Positions 25,791-34,498 of a DNA stretch of 64,000 bases are shown one piece after another. Source of the stretch: Saccharothrix violaceirubra (GTDB lineage Bacteria > Actinomycetota > Actinomycetes > Mycobacteriales > Pseudonocardiaceae); NCBI RefSeq assembly GCF_014203755.1, contig NZ_JACHJS010000001.1, positions 7,192,001 to 7,256,000 on the forward strand. Reading direction: 5' to 3'. Made by a program: the position numbers and the translations under genes. Numbering within the stretch: position 1 is the first letter of the stretch; each line of letters opens with the position of its first letter. Under the pieces are notes generated by a model. The model saw nothing but the letters and a program-made list of their open reading frames with translations. It was not told the origin of the DNA and made no database searches.

Positions 25791-26984
25791 ATGTCGTCCC
25801 CAGAACAATGGACGGGCAGCGGGCCGGAATCCGCACCGGCCGCGACCGCCGCCCCCACGGCCGAACAGGTGATCGCAGGCTTGCGAGCGACAGACGAGGG
25901 CGGCGCCGACCTGGTGCAGCTGCTCACCCCCGAGGGCGAGCGCGTCCGGCATCCCGACTTCGACATCGACATCACGCCCGAGGAACTGCGCGGCCTGTAT
26001 CGGGACATGGTCCTGGTCCGCCGCGTCGACCGCGAGGCCAACGCGTTGCAGCGCAAGGGACAGCTCGGCCTCTGGGTGCCGCTGCTGGGCCAGGAGGCCG
26101 CGCAGATCGGCGCCGGTCGTGCGCTCAAGCCCCAGGACCAGGTCTTCCCGAGCTACCGCGAGCACGGCGTCGCCTGGTGTCGGGACATCCCGCCGGTCGA
26201 CCTGCTGAGCATCTTCCGCGGCACGGACAACTGCGCCTGGGACCCGATCAAGCACAAGTTCCACCCGTACACGATCGTCATCGGCAACCAGGTCCTCAAC
26301 GCGACCGGGTACGCCATGGGCCAGCGGTTCGACGGCAAGGTCGGCGACCCCGACGGCGAGGCGACGATCTGCTTCTTCGGCGACGGCGCCACCAGCCAGG
26401 GCGACGTGCACGAGGGCTTCGTGTGGGCGGCGGTCTACGACGCGCCGGTGGTGTTCTACTGCCAGAACAACCAGTGGGCGATCTCCGAGCCCACCGAGCG
26501 CCAGTCCCGACTGCCGCTCTACCACCGCGCGCGCGGCTACGGCTTCCCCGGCATCCGGGTCGACGGCAACGACGTGCTCGCGTGCCTCGCGGTCTCGCGT
26601 TGGGCGCTGGAGGAGTGCCGCAACGGCAACGGCCCGGTGCTCATCGAGGCGTTCACCTACCGCATGGACGCCCACACCACGTCCGACGACCCCTCCCGCT
26701 ACCGGCTCTCCGAGGAGCTGGAGGTGTGGAAGCTCAAGGACCCGATCGAGCGGGTCAAGGTCCACCTGGTCAAGCAGCAGTGGGCGGACCAGGACTTCTT
26801 CGACTCCGTCGAAGCGGAGTCGGAGCAGGTCGCGATCGAACTGCGCGACAAGTGCGTGAACCTGCCCGACCCGAGCGCGGAGAGCATCTTCGGCAACGTC
26901 TACGCCGAGGGCAACCCCGTCCTCGAAGCGCAGCGCGACGAGTTCCTGGCGTACCACGCCGGTTTCGCGGGAGGCGAGCACTGA
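25791..26984 (+). CDS. bkdA: 2-oxoacid dehydrogenase E1 component, alpha subunit
   Basis: 397 aa from ATG 25791 with GAGGAG upstream. The thiamine diphosphate motif GDGATSQGDVHEGF ... NNQWAIS is intact, as is the phosphorylation-loop-like YRMDAHTTSDDPSRYR. The N-terminal extension (about 45 residues, Ala/Thr-rich) is variable in the family. With E1-beta and E2 it decarboxylates a branched-chain 2-oxoacid or pyruvate. Actinomycetes use aceE-type pyruvate dehydrogenase, so the branched-chain assignment is more likely but not proven. Its TGA overlaps the E1-beta ATG (ATGA arrangement). Confidence 0.9.
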   Translation: MSSPEQWTGSGPESAPAATAAPTAEQVIAGLRATDEGGADLVQLLTPEGERVRHPDFDIDITPEELRGLYRDMVLVRRVDREANALQRKGQLGLWVPLLGQEAAQIGAGRALKPQDQVFPSYREHGVAWCRDIPPVDLLSIFRGTDNCAWDPIKHKFHPYTIVIGNQVLNATGYAMGQRFDGKVGDPDGEATICFFGDGATSQGDVHEGFVWAAVYDAPVVFYCQNNQWAISEPTERQSRLPLYHRARGYGFPGIRVDGNDVLACLAVSRWALEECRNGNGPVLIEAFTYRMDAHTTSDDPSRYRLSEELEVWKLKDPIERVKVHLVKQQWADQDFFDSVEAESEQVAIELRDKCVNLPDPSAESIFGNVYAEGNPVLEAQRDEFLAYHAGFAGGEH

Positions 26985-28006
26985 TGGCCGCACCGACGGT
27001 GGACCGTCCGACCGACGCCGGACCGGCGGCCGTGCGGACGTTGACCCTGGCCAAGGCCCTGAACACGGGTCTGCGCACGGCGATGGAGAACAACCCCAAG
27101 GTCATCGTCATGGGCGAGGACGTCGGCAAGCTCGGCGGCGTCTTCCGAATTACCGACGGTCTCCAGAAGGACTTCGGCGAACAGCGCGTGCTGGACACGC
27201 CGCTGGCCGAGTCGGGCATCATCGGCACGGCGGTCGGCCTCGCGATCCGGGGCTACCGACCGGTGTGCGAGATCCAGTTCGACGGCTTCATCTTCCCCGG
27301 CTTCGACCAGATCGTGAGCCAGGTCGCGAAGCTGCACTACCGCACGTCGGGCCGGGTCAAGCTGCCGCTGGTCATCCGCGTGCCCTTCGGCGGCGGCATC
27401 GGCGCGGTCGAGCACCACTCCGAGTCGCCCGAGTCGTACTTCGCGCACACCGCCGGCCTCAAGGTCGTCTCGTGCTCGAACCCGTCGGACGCCTACTGGA
27501 TGATCCAGCAGGCCATCGACTGCGACGACCCGGTGCTGTTCTTCGAACCCAAGCGCCGGTACTACGAGAAGGGCGAGGTCGACACCGCATCGACCACCAC
27601 GCCGCTGTTCTCGTCGCGTGTGCTGCGTGAAGGTACGGACGCCACGCTCGTCGCGTACGGGCCGATGGTCCGTACGGCGCTGGAAGCCGCGTCGGCCGCC
27701 GCGGAGGAAGGGCACAGCCTCTCCGTGATCGACCTGCGGTCCCTGTCGCCGTTGGACCTGGGACCGGTGTACGAGTCGGTGCGGCGCACGGGACGCCTGG
27801 TCGTCGTGACCGAGGCGCCGAGCGAATCGTCGATCTCCGGCGAGATCGCCACGAGGGTGCAGCAGGAGTGCTTCTACTCGTTGCAGGCACCGGTGTTGCG
27901 GGTGACGGGCTTCGACACGCCGTACCCGCCGTCGAAGTTGGAGGAGGAGTACCTCCCCGACCTCGACCGGGTCCTGCACGCCGTAGACCGCTCGCTGGCC
28001 TTCTAA
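26984..28006 (+). CDS. bkdB: 2-oxoacid dehydrogenase E1 component, beta subunit
   Basis: 340 aa from ATG 26984, sharing one base with the stop of the alpha gene. Transketolase-like beta subunit: VIVMGEDVGKLGGVFRIT, VLDTPLAESGIIGTAVGLA, EIQFDGFIFPGFDQIVSQVA and GIGAVEHHSESPESYFAHT. The C-terminal domain has SVIDLRSLSPLD and VVVTEAPSESSISGEIA. It forms the alpha2-beta2 E1 heterotetramer with the product of the preceding gene. Confidence 0.92.
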   Translation: MAAPTVDRPTDAGPAAVRTLTLAKALNTGLRTAMENNPKVIVMGEDVGKLGGVFRITDGLQKDFGEQRVLDTPLAESGIIGTAVGLAIRGYRPVCEIQFDGFIFPGFDQIVSQVAKLHYRTSGRVKLPLVIRVPFGGGIGAVEHHSESPESYFAHTAGLKVVSCSNPSDAYWMIQQAIDCDDPVLFFEPKRRYYEKGEVDTASTTTPLFSSRVLREGTDATLVAYGPMVRTALEAASAAAEEGHSLSVIDLRSLSPLDLGPVYESVRRTGRLVVVTEAPSESSISGEIATRVQQECFYSLQAPVLRVTGFDTPYPPSKLEEEYLPDLDRVLHAVDRSLAF

Positions 28007-28017
28007 GGGGAACGACC

Positions 28018-29391
28018 GTGCCGCAGTACCAGCAATTCCCCCTGCCCGACACGGCCGAGGGGCTCACCGAGGCGGAGATCCTGACCTGGCACGTGAAGCC
28101 GGGTGACACGGTCCGCGTCAACGACGTGTTCGTGGAGATCGAGACGGCGAAGGCCGCCGTGGAGTTGCCCTGTCCCTGGGACGGGGTGGTGACCGAACTG
28201 CTTGTGCAGGTCGGTCAGACGGTCGAGGTCGGTACGCCGATCATCACGATCGACGTGGATCCGGCGGGGGCCGCGGCTGTCGCCGCCCCGGCCGCCCCGG
28301 CTCCCGCGGTGAACGGGGCGGCGCCCGAGGCTGCCGCGCCGGTCGAGGAGCGGGTCGCGAACCTTGTCGGGTACGGGCCGCGTACGGGAGCGGCCAAGCG
28401 TCGGGCGCGCAAGGATGCCCCGGCTGCCGCTTCGGTGGCTGCTCCGGTTGTGCCGGCTGTTGTCGAGCCGCCTCGGGTCGAGGCGCCGGTGGTCACGCAG
28501 CACGTGGTCGTGGAGCCGGTGTCCGGTGGTTACGTGCCGTTGGCCAAGCCGCCGGTGCGGAAGTTGGCCAAGGACCTCGGGGTCGACCTGTACGGGATCA
28601 CCGGGTCCGGGCCGGGTGGCGTGATCACCCGTGAGGATGTCGAGCAGGCGTTGACGGCTCCGGCTCCCGCGTCGGTCGAGGTCGTGGCCGGTGCCCGTGA
28701 GCGGCGGGTGCCGATCAAGGGTGTGCGCAAGGCCACGGCGCAGGCGATGGTCGACAGCGCGTTCACCGCGCCGCACGTGACCGAGTTCCTGACGGTCGAC
28801 GTGACCCCGATGATGGAGTTGCGGGCCCGGTTGAAGAACTCGCCGGAGTTCCGGGACGTGAAGTTGACGCCGTTGGCGTTCGCGGCCAAGGCCGTGGTGT
28901 TGGCGGCTCGGCGCACGCCGGACGTGAACGCGGCGTGGGACGCGGCGGCGCAGGAGATCGTCTACAAGGACTACGTGCACCTGGGTATCGCGGCTGCGAC
29001 GCCGCGTGGGCTGGTGGTGCCCAAGGTTCGTGACGCCGATCGGTTGTCGTTGCGGGAGTTGGCCATCGCGTTGGACGAGTTGGCGACCGTCGCGCGGAAC
29101 GGGAAGACGACGCCGGCGGACATGGTCGGCGGGACGATCACCATCACGAACGTGGGTGTGTTCGGGGTGGACACGGGGACGCCGATCATCAACCCCGGTG
29201 AGGTGGCGATCCTCGCGTTCGGGGCGATCCGGGACATGCCCTGGGTGGTGGACGGGCAGGTCGTGCCGCGCAAGGTCTGCCAGTTGGCGTTGAGCTTCGA
29301 CCACCGGGTGGTGGACGGGCAGCAGGGGTCGCGGTTCCTGGCCGACGTCGGTGCTCTTCTCGCCGATCCCGGGGTGGCCCTGACGTACTGA
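28018..29391 (+). CDS. bkdC: 2-oxoacid dehydrogenase E2 (dihydrolipoyl acyltransferase)
   Basis: 457 aa from GTG 28018, with AAGGGGA 7 nt upstream. One lipoyl domain with Lys45 in ETAKAAVE, an Ala/Pro linker, the E1/E3-binding domain (PVRKLAKDLGVDLYGITGSG) and the catalytic domain ending in DHRVVDG (His429, Asp433). E2 forms the core of the complex and transfers the acyl group to CoA. No E3 (lipoamide dehydrogenase) gene is nearby; it must be supplied elsewhere. A stem-loop closes the operon. Confidence 0.95.
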   Translation: MPQYQQFPLPDTAEGLTEAEILTWHVKPGDTVRVNDVFVEIETAKAAVELPCPWDGVVTELLVQVGQTVEVGTPIITIDVDPAGAAAVAAPAAPAPAVNGAAPEAAAPVEERVANLVGYGPRTGAAKRRARKDAPAAASVAAPVVPAVVEPPRVEAPVVTQHVVVEPVSGGYVPLAKPPVRKLAKDLGVDLYGITGSGPGGVITREDVEQALTAPAPASVEVVAGARERRVPIKGVRKATAQAMVDSAFTAPHVTEFLTVDVTPMMELRARLKNSPEFRDVKLTPLAFAAKAVVLAARRTPDVNAAWDAAAQEIVYKDYVHLGIAAATPRGLVVPKVRDADRLSLRELAIALDELATVARNGKTTPADMVGGTITITNVGVFGVDTGTPIINPGEVAILAFGAIRDMPWVVDGQVVPRKVCQLALSFDHRVVDGQQGSRFLADVGALLADPGVALTY

Positions 29392-29398
29392 GGTTCGG

Positions 29399-29423
29399 GC
29401 CCGCCCGGCAACACCGGGCGGGC
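29399..29423 (+). terminator. Terminator after the bkd operon
   Basis: GCCCGCCCGG (29399-29408) and CCGGGCGGGC (29414-29423) form a 10-bp stem with a 5-nt loop, 7 bp after the E2 stop. Confidence 0.8.
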
Positions 29424-29473
29424 CGCCGCCAAAGCGGACCACCAGTCACCTTCAACCACCCCCTCCGCACACC

Positions 29474-29619
29474 CGCGAGTTATACGTTCAGACACCGCGA
29501 GTCGTGCGTTCGGACACCGCGAAATGTGCACTCAGGCACCCCGTTCGGGTGATCGGTGATCCTCTTCCCCCGTTGCGCGAGTCCTCCACTCAGGCACCCC
29601 GAGTTACGCGCTCAGGCAC
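29474..29619. repeat. 22-bp tandem repeat block B (five units, interrupted)
   Basis: Units at 29474, 29496 and 29518, a 36-bp interruption, then units at 29576 and 29598. The unit at 29576 starts CGCGAGTCCTCCACTCAGGC, identical to one in block C. Lies between the bkd terminator and the MerR promoter. Confidence 0.85.
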
Positions 29620-29648
29620 CGACGATGGGCGTGGCAGCGTTATCGCAC

Positions 29649-29679
29649 TTGAATCTCCAGTCACTGGAAGGTCCAGGGT
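29649..29679 (+). promoter_or_regulatory. MerR-type promoter with 19-bp spacer and operator dyad
   Basis: TTGAAT (29649-29654) and CAGGGT (29674-29679) are separated by 19 bp, the elongated spacing typical of MerR-controlled promoters. The spacer holds the dyad TCCAGT-C-ACTGGA (29656-29668). The -10 lies 7 bp before GTG 29687, suggesting a leaderless, autoregulated transcript. Confidence 0.55.
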
Positions 29680-29686
29680 GGGTCCC

Positions 29687-30589
29687 GTGGCGCACTACTC
29701 GATCGGCGAACTGGCGCGATTGGCCGGGTTGTCCACCAGGACCGTCCGGTTCTACTCCGACGCGGGGCTTGTCCCACTCGCGGGCAGGACCTCGGGCGGG
29801 TTTCGCACCTACGACGTCGACGGGTTGGCGCGGCTCAAGTTGGTGCGCACGTTGCGTGATCTCGGTGTCGACCTGCCGACCACGCGGCGTGTGCTGGCTC
29901 GCGAGGTGTCCGTCGCCGAAGTGGCACGGGCGCACGCGGAGGCCGTCGACGCGCAGATGCGCACGTTGCGGTTGCGGCGGGCGGTGTTGCGGGTCGTGGC
30001 CCGACACGGGGAGGTGGAGATGGTGCACGAGTTGGCGCGGCTCTCGGAAGAGGAGCGGCAGGCGATCCTGGACGACTTCTTCGACGAGGTGTTCGGGGGG
30101 TTCGACCTCGATCCCGGGTTCTCGCAGACCATGCGGTCCGTCCGGGTCGAGTTGCCGGACGATCCGAGCGCCGAGCAGTTGGAGGCGTGGATCGAACTGG
30201 CCAACCTGGTGCGCGACCCGGACTTCCGGGAGTCGATCAAGACCATGTCGCGGCGGCACGCGGAGTTGCGTGCGGCCGGTGAGGACATGAGTGGTGGTGG
30301 GCAGGCGCAGCGTGCGGCGTTCGAGTTCGCCATGGGCAAGGCCCGGGAGGCGCTCGACGCCGGGGTCGACCCCGCGTCCGAGCGGGCTGCCACCGTGGTG
30401 TCCGAGATCGACCGGCGGTGGAGCGAGACGCTCGGTCTTCCGGTCGGGCCGGAGTTGGCGGCGCGGTTGGCAGAGTTCGGCGATCCACGCGCCGAGCGGT
30501 ACTGGGTGTTGTTGGCCCGGATCAACGGGTGGCCTCCGGTGCCCGACACGAGTGCCGAGCGGGCCTGGCTCGCTTCGGCCGCACGGTGA
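29687..30589 (+). CDS. MerR-family transcriptional regulator
   Basis: 300 aa. N-terminal MerR winged HTH: YSIGELARLAGLSTRTVRFY, SDAGLVPLAGRTSGGFRTYD, then the coiled-coil dimer helix (VAEVARAHAEAVDAQMRTLR). The helical C-terminal part (about 110-300) has no metal-binding Cys and may bind an organic ligand. GTG 29687 is preferred to GTG 29678, which overlaps the predicted -10 box. It probably binds the dyad in its own promoter. A terminator follows. Confidence 0.88.
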   Translation: MAHYSIGELARLAGLSTRTVRFYSDAGLVPLAGRTSGGFRTYDVDGLARLKLVRTLRDLGVDLPTTRRVLAREVSVAEVARAHAEAVDAQMRTLRLRRAVLRVVARHGEVEMVHELARLSEEERQAILDDFFDEVFGGFDLDPGFSQTMRSVRVELPDDPSAEQLEAWIELANLVRDPDFRESIKTMSRRHAELRAAGEDMSGGGQAQRAAFEFAMGKAREALDAGVDPASERAATVVSEIDRRWSETLGLPVGPELAARLAEFGDPRAERYWVLLARINGWPPVPDTSAERAWLASAAR

Positions 30590-30590
30590 G

Positions 30591-30623
30591 CGAAGGGCGG
30601 ACCCCGGGCGGGTCCGCCCTTCG
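30591..30623 (+). terminator. Terminator after the MerR gene
   Basis: CGAAGGGCGGACCC (30591-30604) pairs perfectly with 30610-30623 across a 5-nt loop, starting 2 bp after the stop codon. Confidence 0.85.
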
Positions 30624-30650
30624 GCGGTTACAGGGGTCCTCCGTACGCCC

Positions 30651-30656
30651 TAGCGT
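30651..30656 (+). promoter_or_regulatory. Possible -10 box of the TIR-NDT gene
   Basis: TAGCGT lies 7 bp before the ATG at 30664, which has no ribosome-binding site; consistent with leaderless transcription. Confidence 0.35.
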
Positions 30657-30663
30657 CTTCCGC

Positions 30664-31563
30664 ATGGCCCGCGTGTTCGTCAGTTACGCCATGAAAGACC
30701 GATTCGTCGCCCGTGACATCGCCGACCGGCTGACGCGGCTGGGCACGGACGTGTGGACGTCCGACCAGCTCGAGATCGGGGACGACCTGTCGTCGAAGAT
30801 CGAGCAGGAGTTGGCCGCCGCGAGCGTGCTGGTCGTCCTCATCACGCGGGACAGCCTGCGGTCCCACTGGGTCACCAGCGAGTGGACGCGGGCGATGGCC
30901 GACGCCAAGCGCGTGATCCCGGTGCTCTACGAGGTCTCGTTCGACGAGTTGCCCCCCGGCCTTGCCACGCGTCAGGGGCTGAAGGTCGAGAACGGCGACA
31001 TCGACGGTGTGGCGCGCAGCATCCACGAGGTCGTCTCGCGGATGTCGTCGGCGCCGGCGCCGAAGCTGGCCGAGGACAGCCGGGCACTGGTCGTCCGGGC
31101 CGCCGTGGAAGAGGTACTGGCCGATCTCGGCTACCGGCCGGGCGTGCCCAAGGTCGAGGAGGGGCCGGTCGTGGACGACAAGTTGGTCTTCGTGGTCATC
31201 TCGTACGAGGAGAAGATGGAGCCGGTCTACGAGGCGATCGAGGCCGCCGCCTCGGCTGTCGGCCTGAAAGCGTTGCGGCTCAAGGACGTGCACGACGACT
31301 TCCGGATCACCGAGCAGATGTTGAAGATGATCCGCGAGGCCCGGTTCGTCGTCGCCGACCTGACCGACGAGAAGCAGAACGTCTACTTCGAACTCGGGTA
31401 CGCGCGGGGGCTGGGCAAGAAGGTCATCACCATCGCCCACCAGCAGACGAAGATCCACTTCGACGTCTACGACTGGGTCTACATCCCGTACCTGGACTCG
31501 CGGCCGTTGGAGCGCAAGCTCGTCGACCGGTTCAGGATCGAGTTGGAGCGGGACGCGACCTGA
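30664..31563 (+). CDS. TIR domain fused to a nucleoside-deoxyribosyltransferase-like domain
   Basis: 299 aa from ATG 30664. Residues 1-125 are a TIR domain: RVFVSYAMKDRFVARDIADR, GTDVWTSDQLEIGDD and SLRSHWVTSEW, with Glu73 at the catalytic position of NAD-cleaving TIRs. Residues 173-290 have a second Rossmann-like fold, VFVVISYEEKMEPVYEAIE, then VVADLTDEKQNVYFELGYAR with Asp232 and Glu243 at the positions of the 2'-deoxyribosyltransferase (NDT) nucleophile region. Both domains act on N-glycosidic bonds of nucleotides in known relatives. A cell-suicide or immune effector is a reasonable guess. It is a single gene bounded by terminators. Confidence 0.88.
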   Translation: MARVFVSYAMKDRFVARDIADRLTRLGTDVWTSDQLEIGDDLSSKIEQELAAASVLVVLITRDSLRSHWVTSEWTRAMADAKRVIPVLYEVSFDELPPGLATRQGLKVENGDIDGVARSIHEVVSRMSSAPAPKLAEDSRALVVRAAVEEVLADLGYRPGVPKVEEGPVVDDKLVFVVISYEEKMEPVYEAIEAAASAVGLKALRLKDVHDDFRITEQMLKMIREARFVVADLTDEKQNVYFELGYARGLGKKVITIAHQQTKIHFDVYDWVYIPYLDSRPLERKLVDRFRIELERDAT

Positions 31564-31599
31564 CCGGCCCCGGGGCGGCGCGGTGCCCCAAGGCCGGTC
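31562..31599. terminator. Hairpin between convergent TIR-NDT and hypothetical genes
   Basis: GACCGGCC (31562-31569) pairs with GGCCGGTC (31592-31599), with an additional inner GGGGC/GCCCC stem; bidirectional terminator. Confidence 0.7.
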
Positions 31600-31608
31600 C
31601 GCGGTCCG

Positions 31609-32244
31609 CTAGTACTCGATCGACCAGGACGAGCCGTCGAAGGCCGCCTGTGCGTGGTCGACGCCGGCGGGGAAGGTCAGCGCGGCCTTGGTGTTGATGC
31701 CCATCGTGCTCATCATCTGACCCTGTTCGAACGTGCCCGTGCCGATCCACAGCTGCGGCGCGTAGCCGAAACCCTGCTGCGTGCTGGGCTGCACGTTGGT
31801 GATGAACGTGCCCAGGCCGTCGATGCCGACGCCGACGTTGCCGGAGAACGGCGGCAGGTCGTCGTCCTGCCGGATGAGCAGCGTCCCGGGCGGGCCGGGG
31901 CGGGCGTCGACGAGCTGGAGGTGCCCGTCGACCAGTGCCAGCGTGATCTGGTTGGACACGCCGGGCACGGCGTCGAGGATCTGCACCGGGTCGTAGTTCT
32001 CGCCCGGTCCGAGCTGTCCCTGCGCGCCGAGCACGAAGTTCAGCGTGTAGGTCCAGCCGAACGAGATCGCCTGCTGCGGCACGAGTCGAAGCGACCGCCA
32101 CACCAGGGTCGTGACGGGCTGTCCGCCGCCCATCGAGGCGAAGAGCATGACGTTGATCTCGGCGGTCGAATCGTTGGAGACGGCGAGGTTGAACTGCTGA
32201 CCGATCGGCGGTGCGACCGCGGCACTCGATTCCACAGTGGACAT
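31609..32244 (-). CDS. Hypothetical beta-rich protein, 211 aa
   Basis: ATG 32244 is preceded by a GGGAGAGAGGG tract. No signal peptide and no Cys. Predicted mostly beta-strand (FNLAVSNDSTAEINVMLF, TLVWRSLRLVPQQAISFGW, WTYTLNFVLGAQGQLGPGEN), with Gly/Gln-rich loops; it resembles a cytosolic beta-sandwich with possible ligand or pore-forming use, but I recognise no family. Convergent to the TIR-NDT gene. Confidence 0.65.
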   Translation of the reverse strand: MSTVESSAAVAPPIGQQFNLAVSNDSTAEINVMLFASMGGGQPVTTLVWRSLRLVPQQAISFGWTYTLNFVLGAQGQLGPGENYDPVQILDAVPGVSNQITLALVDGHLQLVDARPGPPGTLLIRQDDDLPPFSGNVGVGIDGLGTFITNVQPSTQQGFGYAPQLWIGTGTFEQGQMMSTMGINTKAALTFPAGVDHAQAAFDGSSWSIEY

Positions 32245-32595
32245 GACAATGCCCTCTCTCCCGCTGGAGCCGGTCGCGGAACCGCGACCGACGACGACGC
32301 TAGTCCGATATGGACAGTCCGGAAACACCTGTCGCCCGACCGTGCGACACGGCCGCGCGAACGGCGGCAGTGGGCGGGTGGTTGGACGCCGTAACGTATC
32401 GGGAATTCCATATCAAATCCTTCTATGGGATGATGTGAATCCCTGATCGGGTGACAAAGTCTGGGGCATCCACATCTTCGATTCAGACATCGACGATGTC
32501 GTCCGGCGCGATCTTGTCGCCGTTCTCCCGTCGGAATAGTTTTCTCCACGAGCCGGTACCGATGGCCGGAGGGAATTCCCGACGAAAGGATTGTC
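32245..32595. other. 351-bp divergent regulatory region
   Basis: Lies between the unknown 211-aa gene and the FAD/ligase cluster. It is distinctly AT-richer around 32400-32445 and holds the LysR-type dyad at 32408-32428. No supported gene. Confidence 0.45.
32408..32428. promoter_or_regulatory. LysR-type dyad CCATA-N11-TATGG
   Basis: Five-base inverted arms around an 11-bp spacer, the T-N11-A geometry of LysR-family sites, in the AT-rich promoter region of the 32596 operon. The LysR gene at 38916 is a candidate ligand. Confidence 0.45.
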
Positions 32596-34497
32596 GTGTC
32601 TCGTGCTGCCCTGGGCGCGGAACTGGACGTGGCGGTGGTCGGCGCCGGTCCGCGCGGGCTTTCCGTCCTGGAGAGGATCGTGGTCCGGTCCGCCGGACGC
32701 GCAGGTCGCGTGCGGATCTGGCTGTTCGAGCCGGGCGAGGCCGGTGCCGGTCGGATCTGGCGCACCGACCAGAGCGACCTGTTCCTGATGAACACCGCCG
32801 CCGGCGAGGTGAGCGCGTTCTCGGCCGCCGCCGACGACGGTCCGGTGCGGGCCGGATTCGGCCCGTCGTTCGCGGAATGGCTCGCCGCGCACCCGGACCG
32901 ATCTGATCTCGGGCCGAATGATTACGCGCCGCGTCCCGTTTACGGCGAATACCTCAAATACGCGTACGAAGCCATTGTCCGGAACGCTCCCGCCCACGTC
33001 ACCGTGCACCACGTGACCGAATCGGCGATCCGCCTGCACCGGCGCGACGGCCGTTCGGTCGTGGTCGGCGCGTACGGCACCGAGGTCGTCGCGGACAAGG
33101 TCGTGCTCACGACCGGCCACCCCGGCAACCGGCCCGACGAGACCGAGGTGGAGTTCCTCGACTTCGCCGCCGCGACCGGCACGCGCTACCTGCGCGGCGA
33201 CTCGGCCGCCGACCTCGACCTCGACGCGATCGGGCCGGGCGAGCAGGTCGGCGTGATCGGCCTGGGACTCACGTTCTTCGACGTCATGGCCGCGGTGACG
33301 ATCGGGCGCGGCGGCCGGTTCACCGCCGACGGCTACCTGGCCAGTGGTCGGGAACCGCACCTGGTCGCCGGGTCGCGCAGCGGCTTGGTCATGCTCGCCC
33401 GCGGTCGCAACCAGAAACCGCCGGACTACCGCTACCGCCCGGCGATAGCCACTCCCGAGGCGATCGTGGCGGCCCGACGTGCGGCGCAACGCGTCGACGG
33501 CTCGGCCCAGCTCGACTTCCGCGAGCAGGTGTTGCCCCTGCTGCGGCTGGAGGTCGACCACGTCTACTACACCGGCCACGTAAGGCTGAGGTACGGCGCC
33601 CAGGCCGCGCGGCTGTTCGCCGAACGACACCGCGCACTGCGCGCCACCACACCGGAACTGCTCGCCGAGTACGGGGTCGCCGACGTCGAACCCGTCGACC
33701 TCGCGGCGCTCGCCCGCCCGTTCGGCGACCGCGCGTTCACCGGGCCCGACCACTTCCACGCCGAGCTGCTCGACCTGCTCGGCCGCGACATCGCGCACGC
33801 CCACCGGGGCAACGTGGACGACCCGCTCAAGGCCGCCCTCGACATCCTGCGCGACATCCGCGGCAGCGTCCGCCAGGCCGTCGACTTCGCCGGGCTGCGT
33901 CCCCGGTCCCACCAGGACTTCCTCACGTGGTTCAACCCGATCAACACCATGGTCTCGGCCGGTCCGCCCGCGGTGCGCGTGGCCCAGGCGTGCGCGTTGA
34001 TCCGGGCCGGCGTGCTGACGGTCATCGGTCCGGGCACCCGGATCACGACCGGCGCGGACGCGTTCGAGCTGTACTCGCCGCAGGTCGCCGGGTCGCGGCG
34101 GGTGGTCACCACGCTCGTCGACGCCCGCATCCCGCGTCCGGACCTGCGCGCCAACGCCGACCCGCTGATGGGCCGGCTGCTGTCCGACGGCCTGGTCACC
34201 GACCTGGTCAACACCGACCCGGTCAGCGGCGACCGGTTCACCGGCGGGGGGCTGGCCGTGACCCGCGCGCCGTTCCACGTGATCGACGCGAACGGCGTGC
34301 CCGACCCCGACCTGTACGCGCTGGGCGTGCCGACCGAGGACACCCGGTGGTTCACCCAGATCGGCAACGGGCGACCCGGCCCGTTGACCGGTTTCCACGC
34401 GGACGCCGACGCGTTGGCGGTCGACGTGCTCGACACCGGCCGCGCGGTCGTCGTGCTCACCGCGTGGACCCGCACCTTCGCCGACACCAGGAGCTGA
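32596..34497 (+). CDS. FAD/NAD(P)-binding protein (PF13454-like)
   Basis: 633 aa from GTG 32596, with GAAAGGA 6 nt upstream. The N-terminal dinucleotide fold has VAVVGAGPRGLSVLERI; the cluster FLMNTAAGEVSAFS and DYAPRPVYGEYLKYAYE are characteristic of the FAD-NAD(P)-binding family related to N-hydroxylases and flavin monooxygenases. A second Gly-rich motif (VGVIGLGLTFFDVMAAVT) fits the NADPH site. Family members modify amino acids or small acids. First gene of the cluster; its stop is 1 bp before the ligase ATG. Confidence 0.85.
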   Translation: MSRAALGAELDVAVVGAGPRGLSVLERIVVRSAGRAGRVRIWLFEPGEAGAGRIWRTDQSDLFLMNTAAGEVSAFSAAADDGPVRAGFGPSFAEWLAAHPDRSDLGPNDYAPRPVYGEYLKYAYEAIVRNAPAHVTVHHVTESAIRLHRRDGRSVVVGAYGTEVVADKVVLTTGHPGNRPDETEVEFLDFAAATGTRYLRGDSAADLDLDAIGPGEQVGVIGLGLTFFDVMAAVTIGRGGRFTADGYLASGREPHLVAGSRSGLVMLARGRNQKPPDYRYRPAIATPEAIVAARRAAQRVDGSAQLDFREQVLPLLRLEVDHVYYTGHVRLRYGAQAARLFAERHRALRATTPELLAEYGVADVEPVDLAALARPFGDRAFTGPDHFHAELLDLLGRDIAHAHRGNVDDPLKAALDILRDIRGSVRQAVDFAGLRPRSHQDFLTWFNPINTMVSAGPPAVRVAQACALIRAGVLTVIGPGTRITTGADAFELYSPQVAGSRRVVTTLVDARIPRPDLRANADPLMGRLLSDGLVTDLVNTDPVSGDRFTGGGLAVTRAPFHVIDANGVPDPDLYALGVPTEDTRWFTQIGNGRPGPLTGFHADADALAVDVLDTGRAVVVLTAWTRTFADTRS

Positions 34498-34498
34498 C

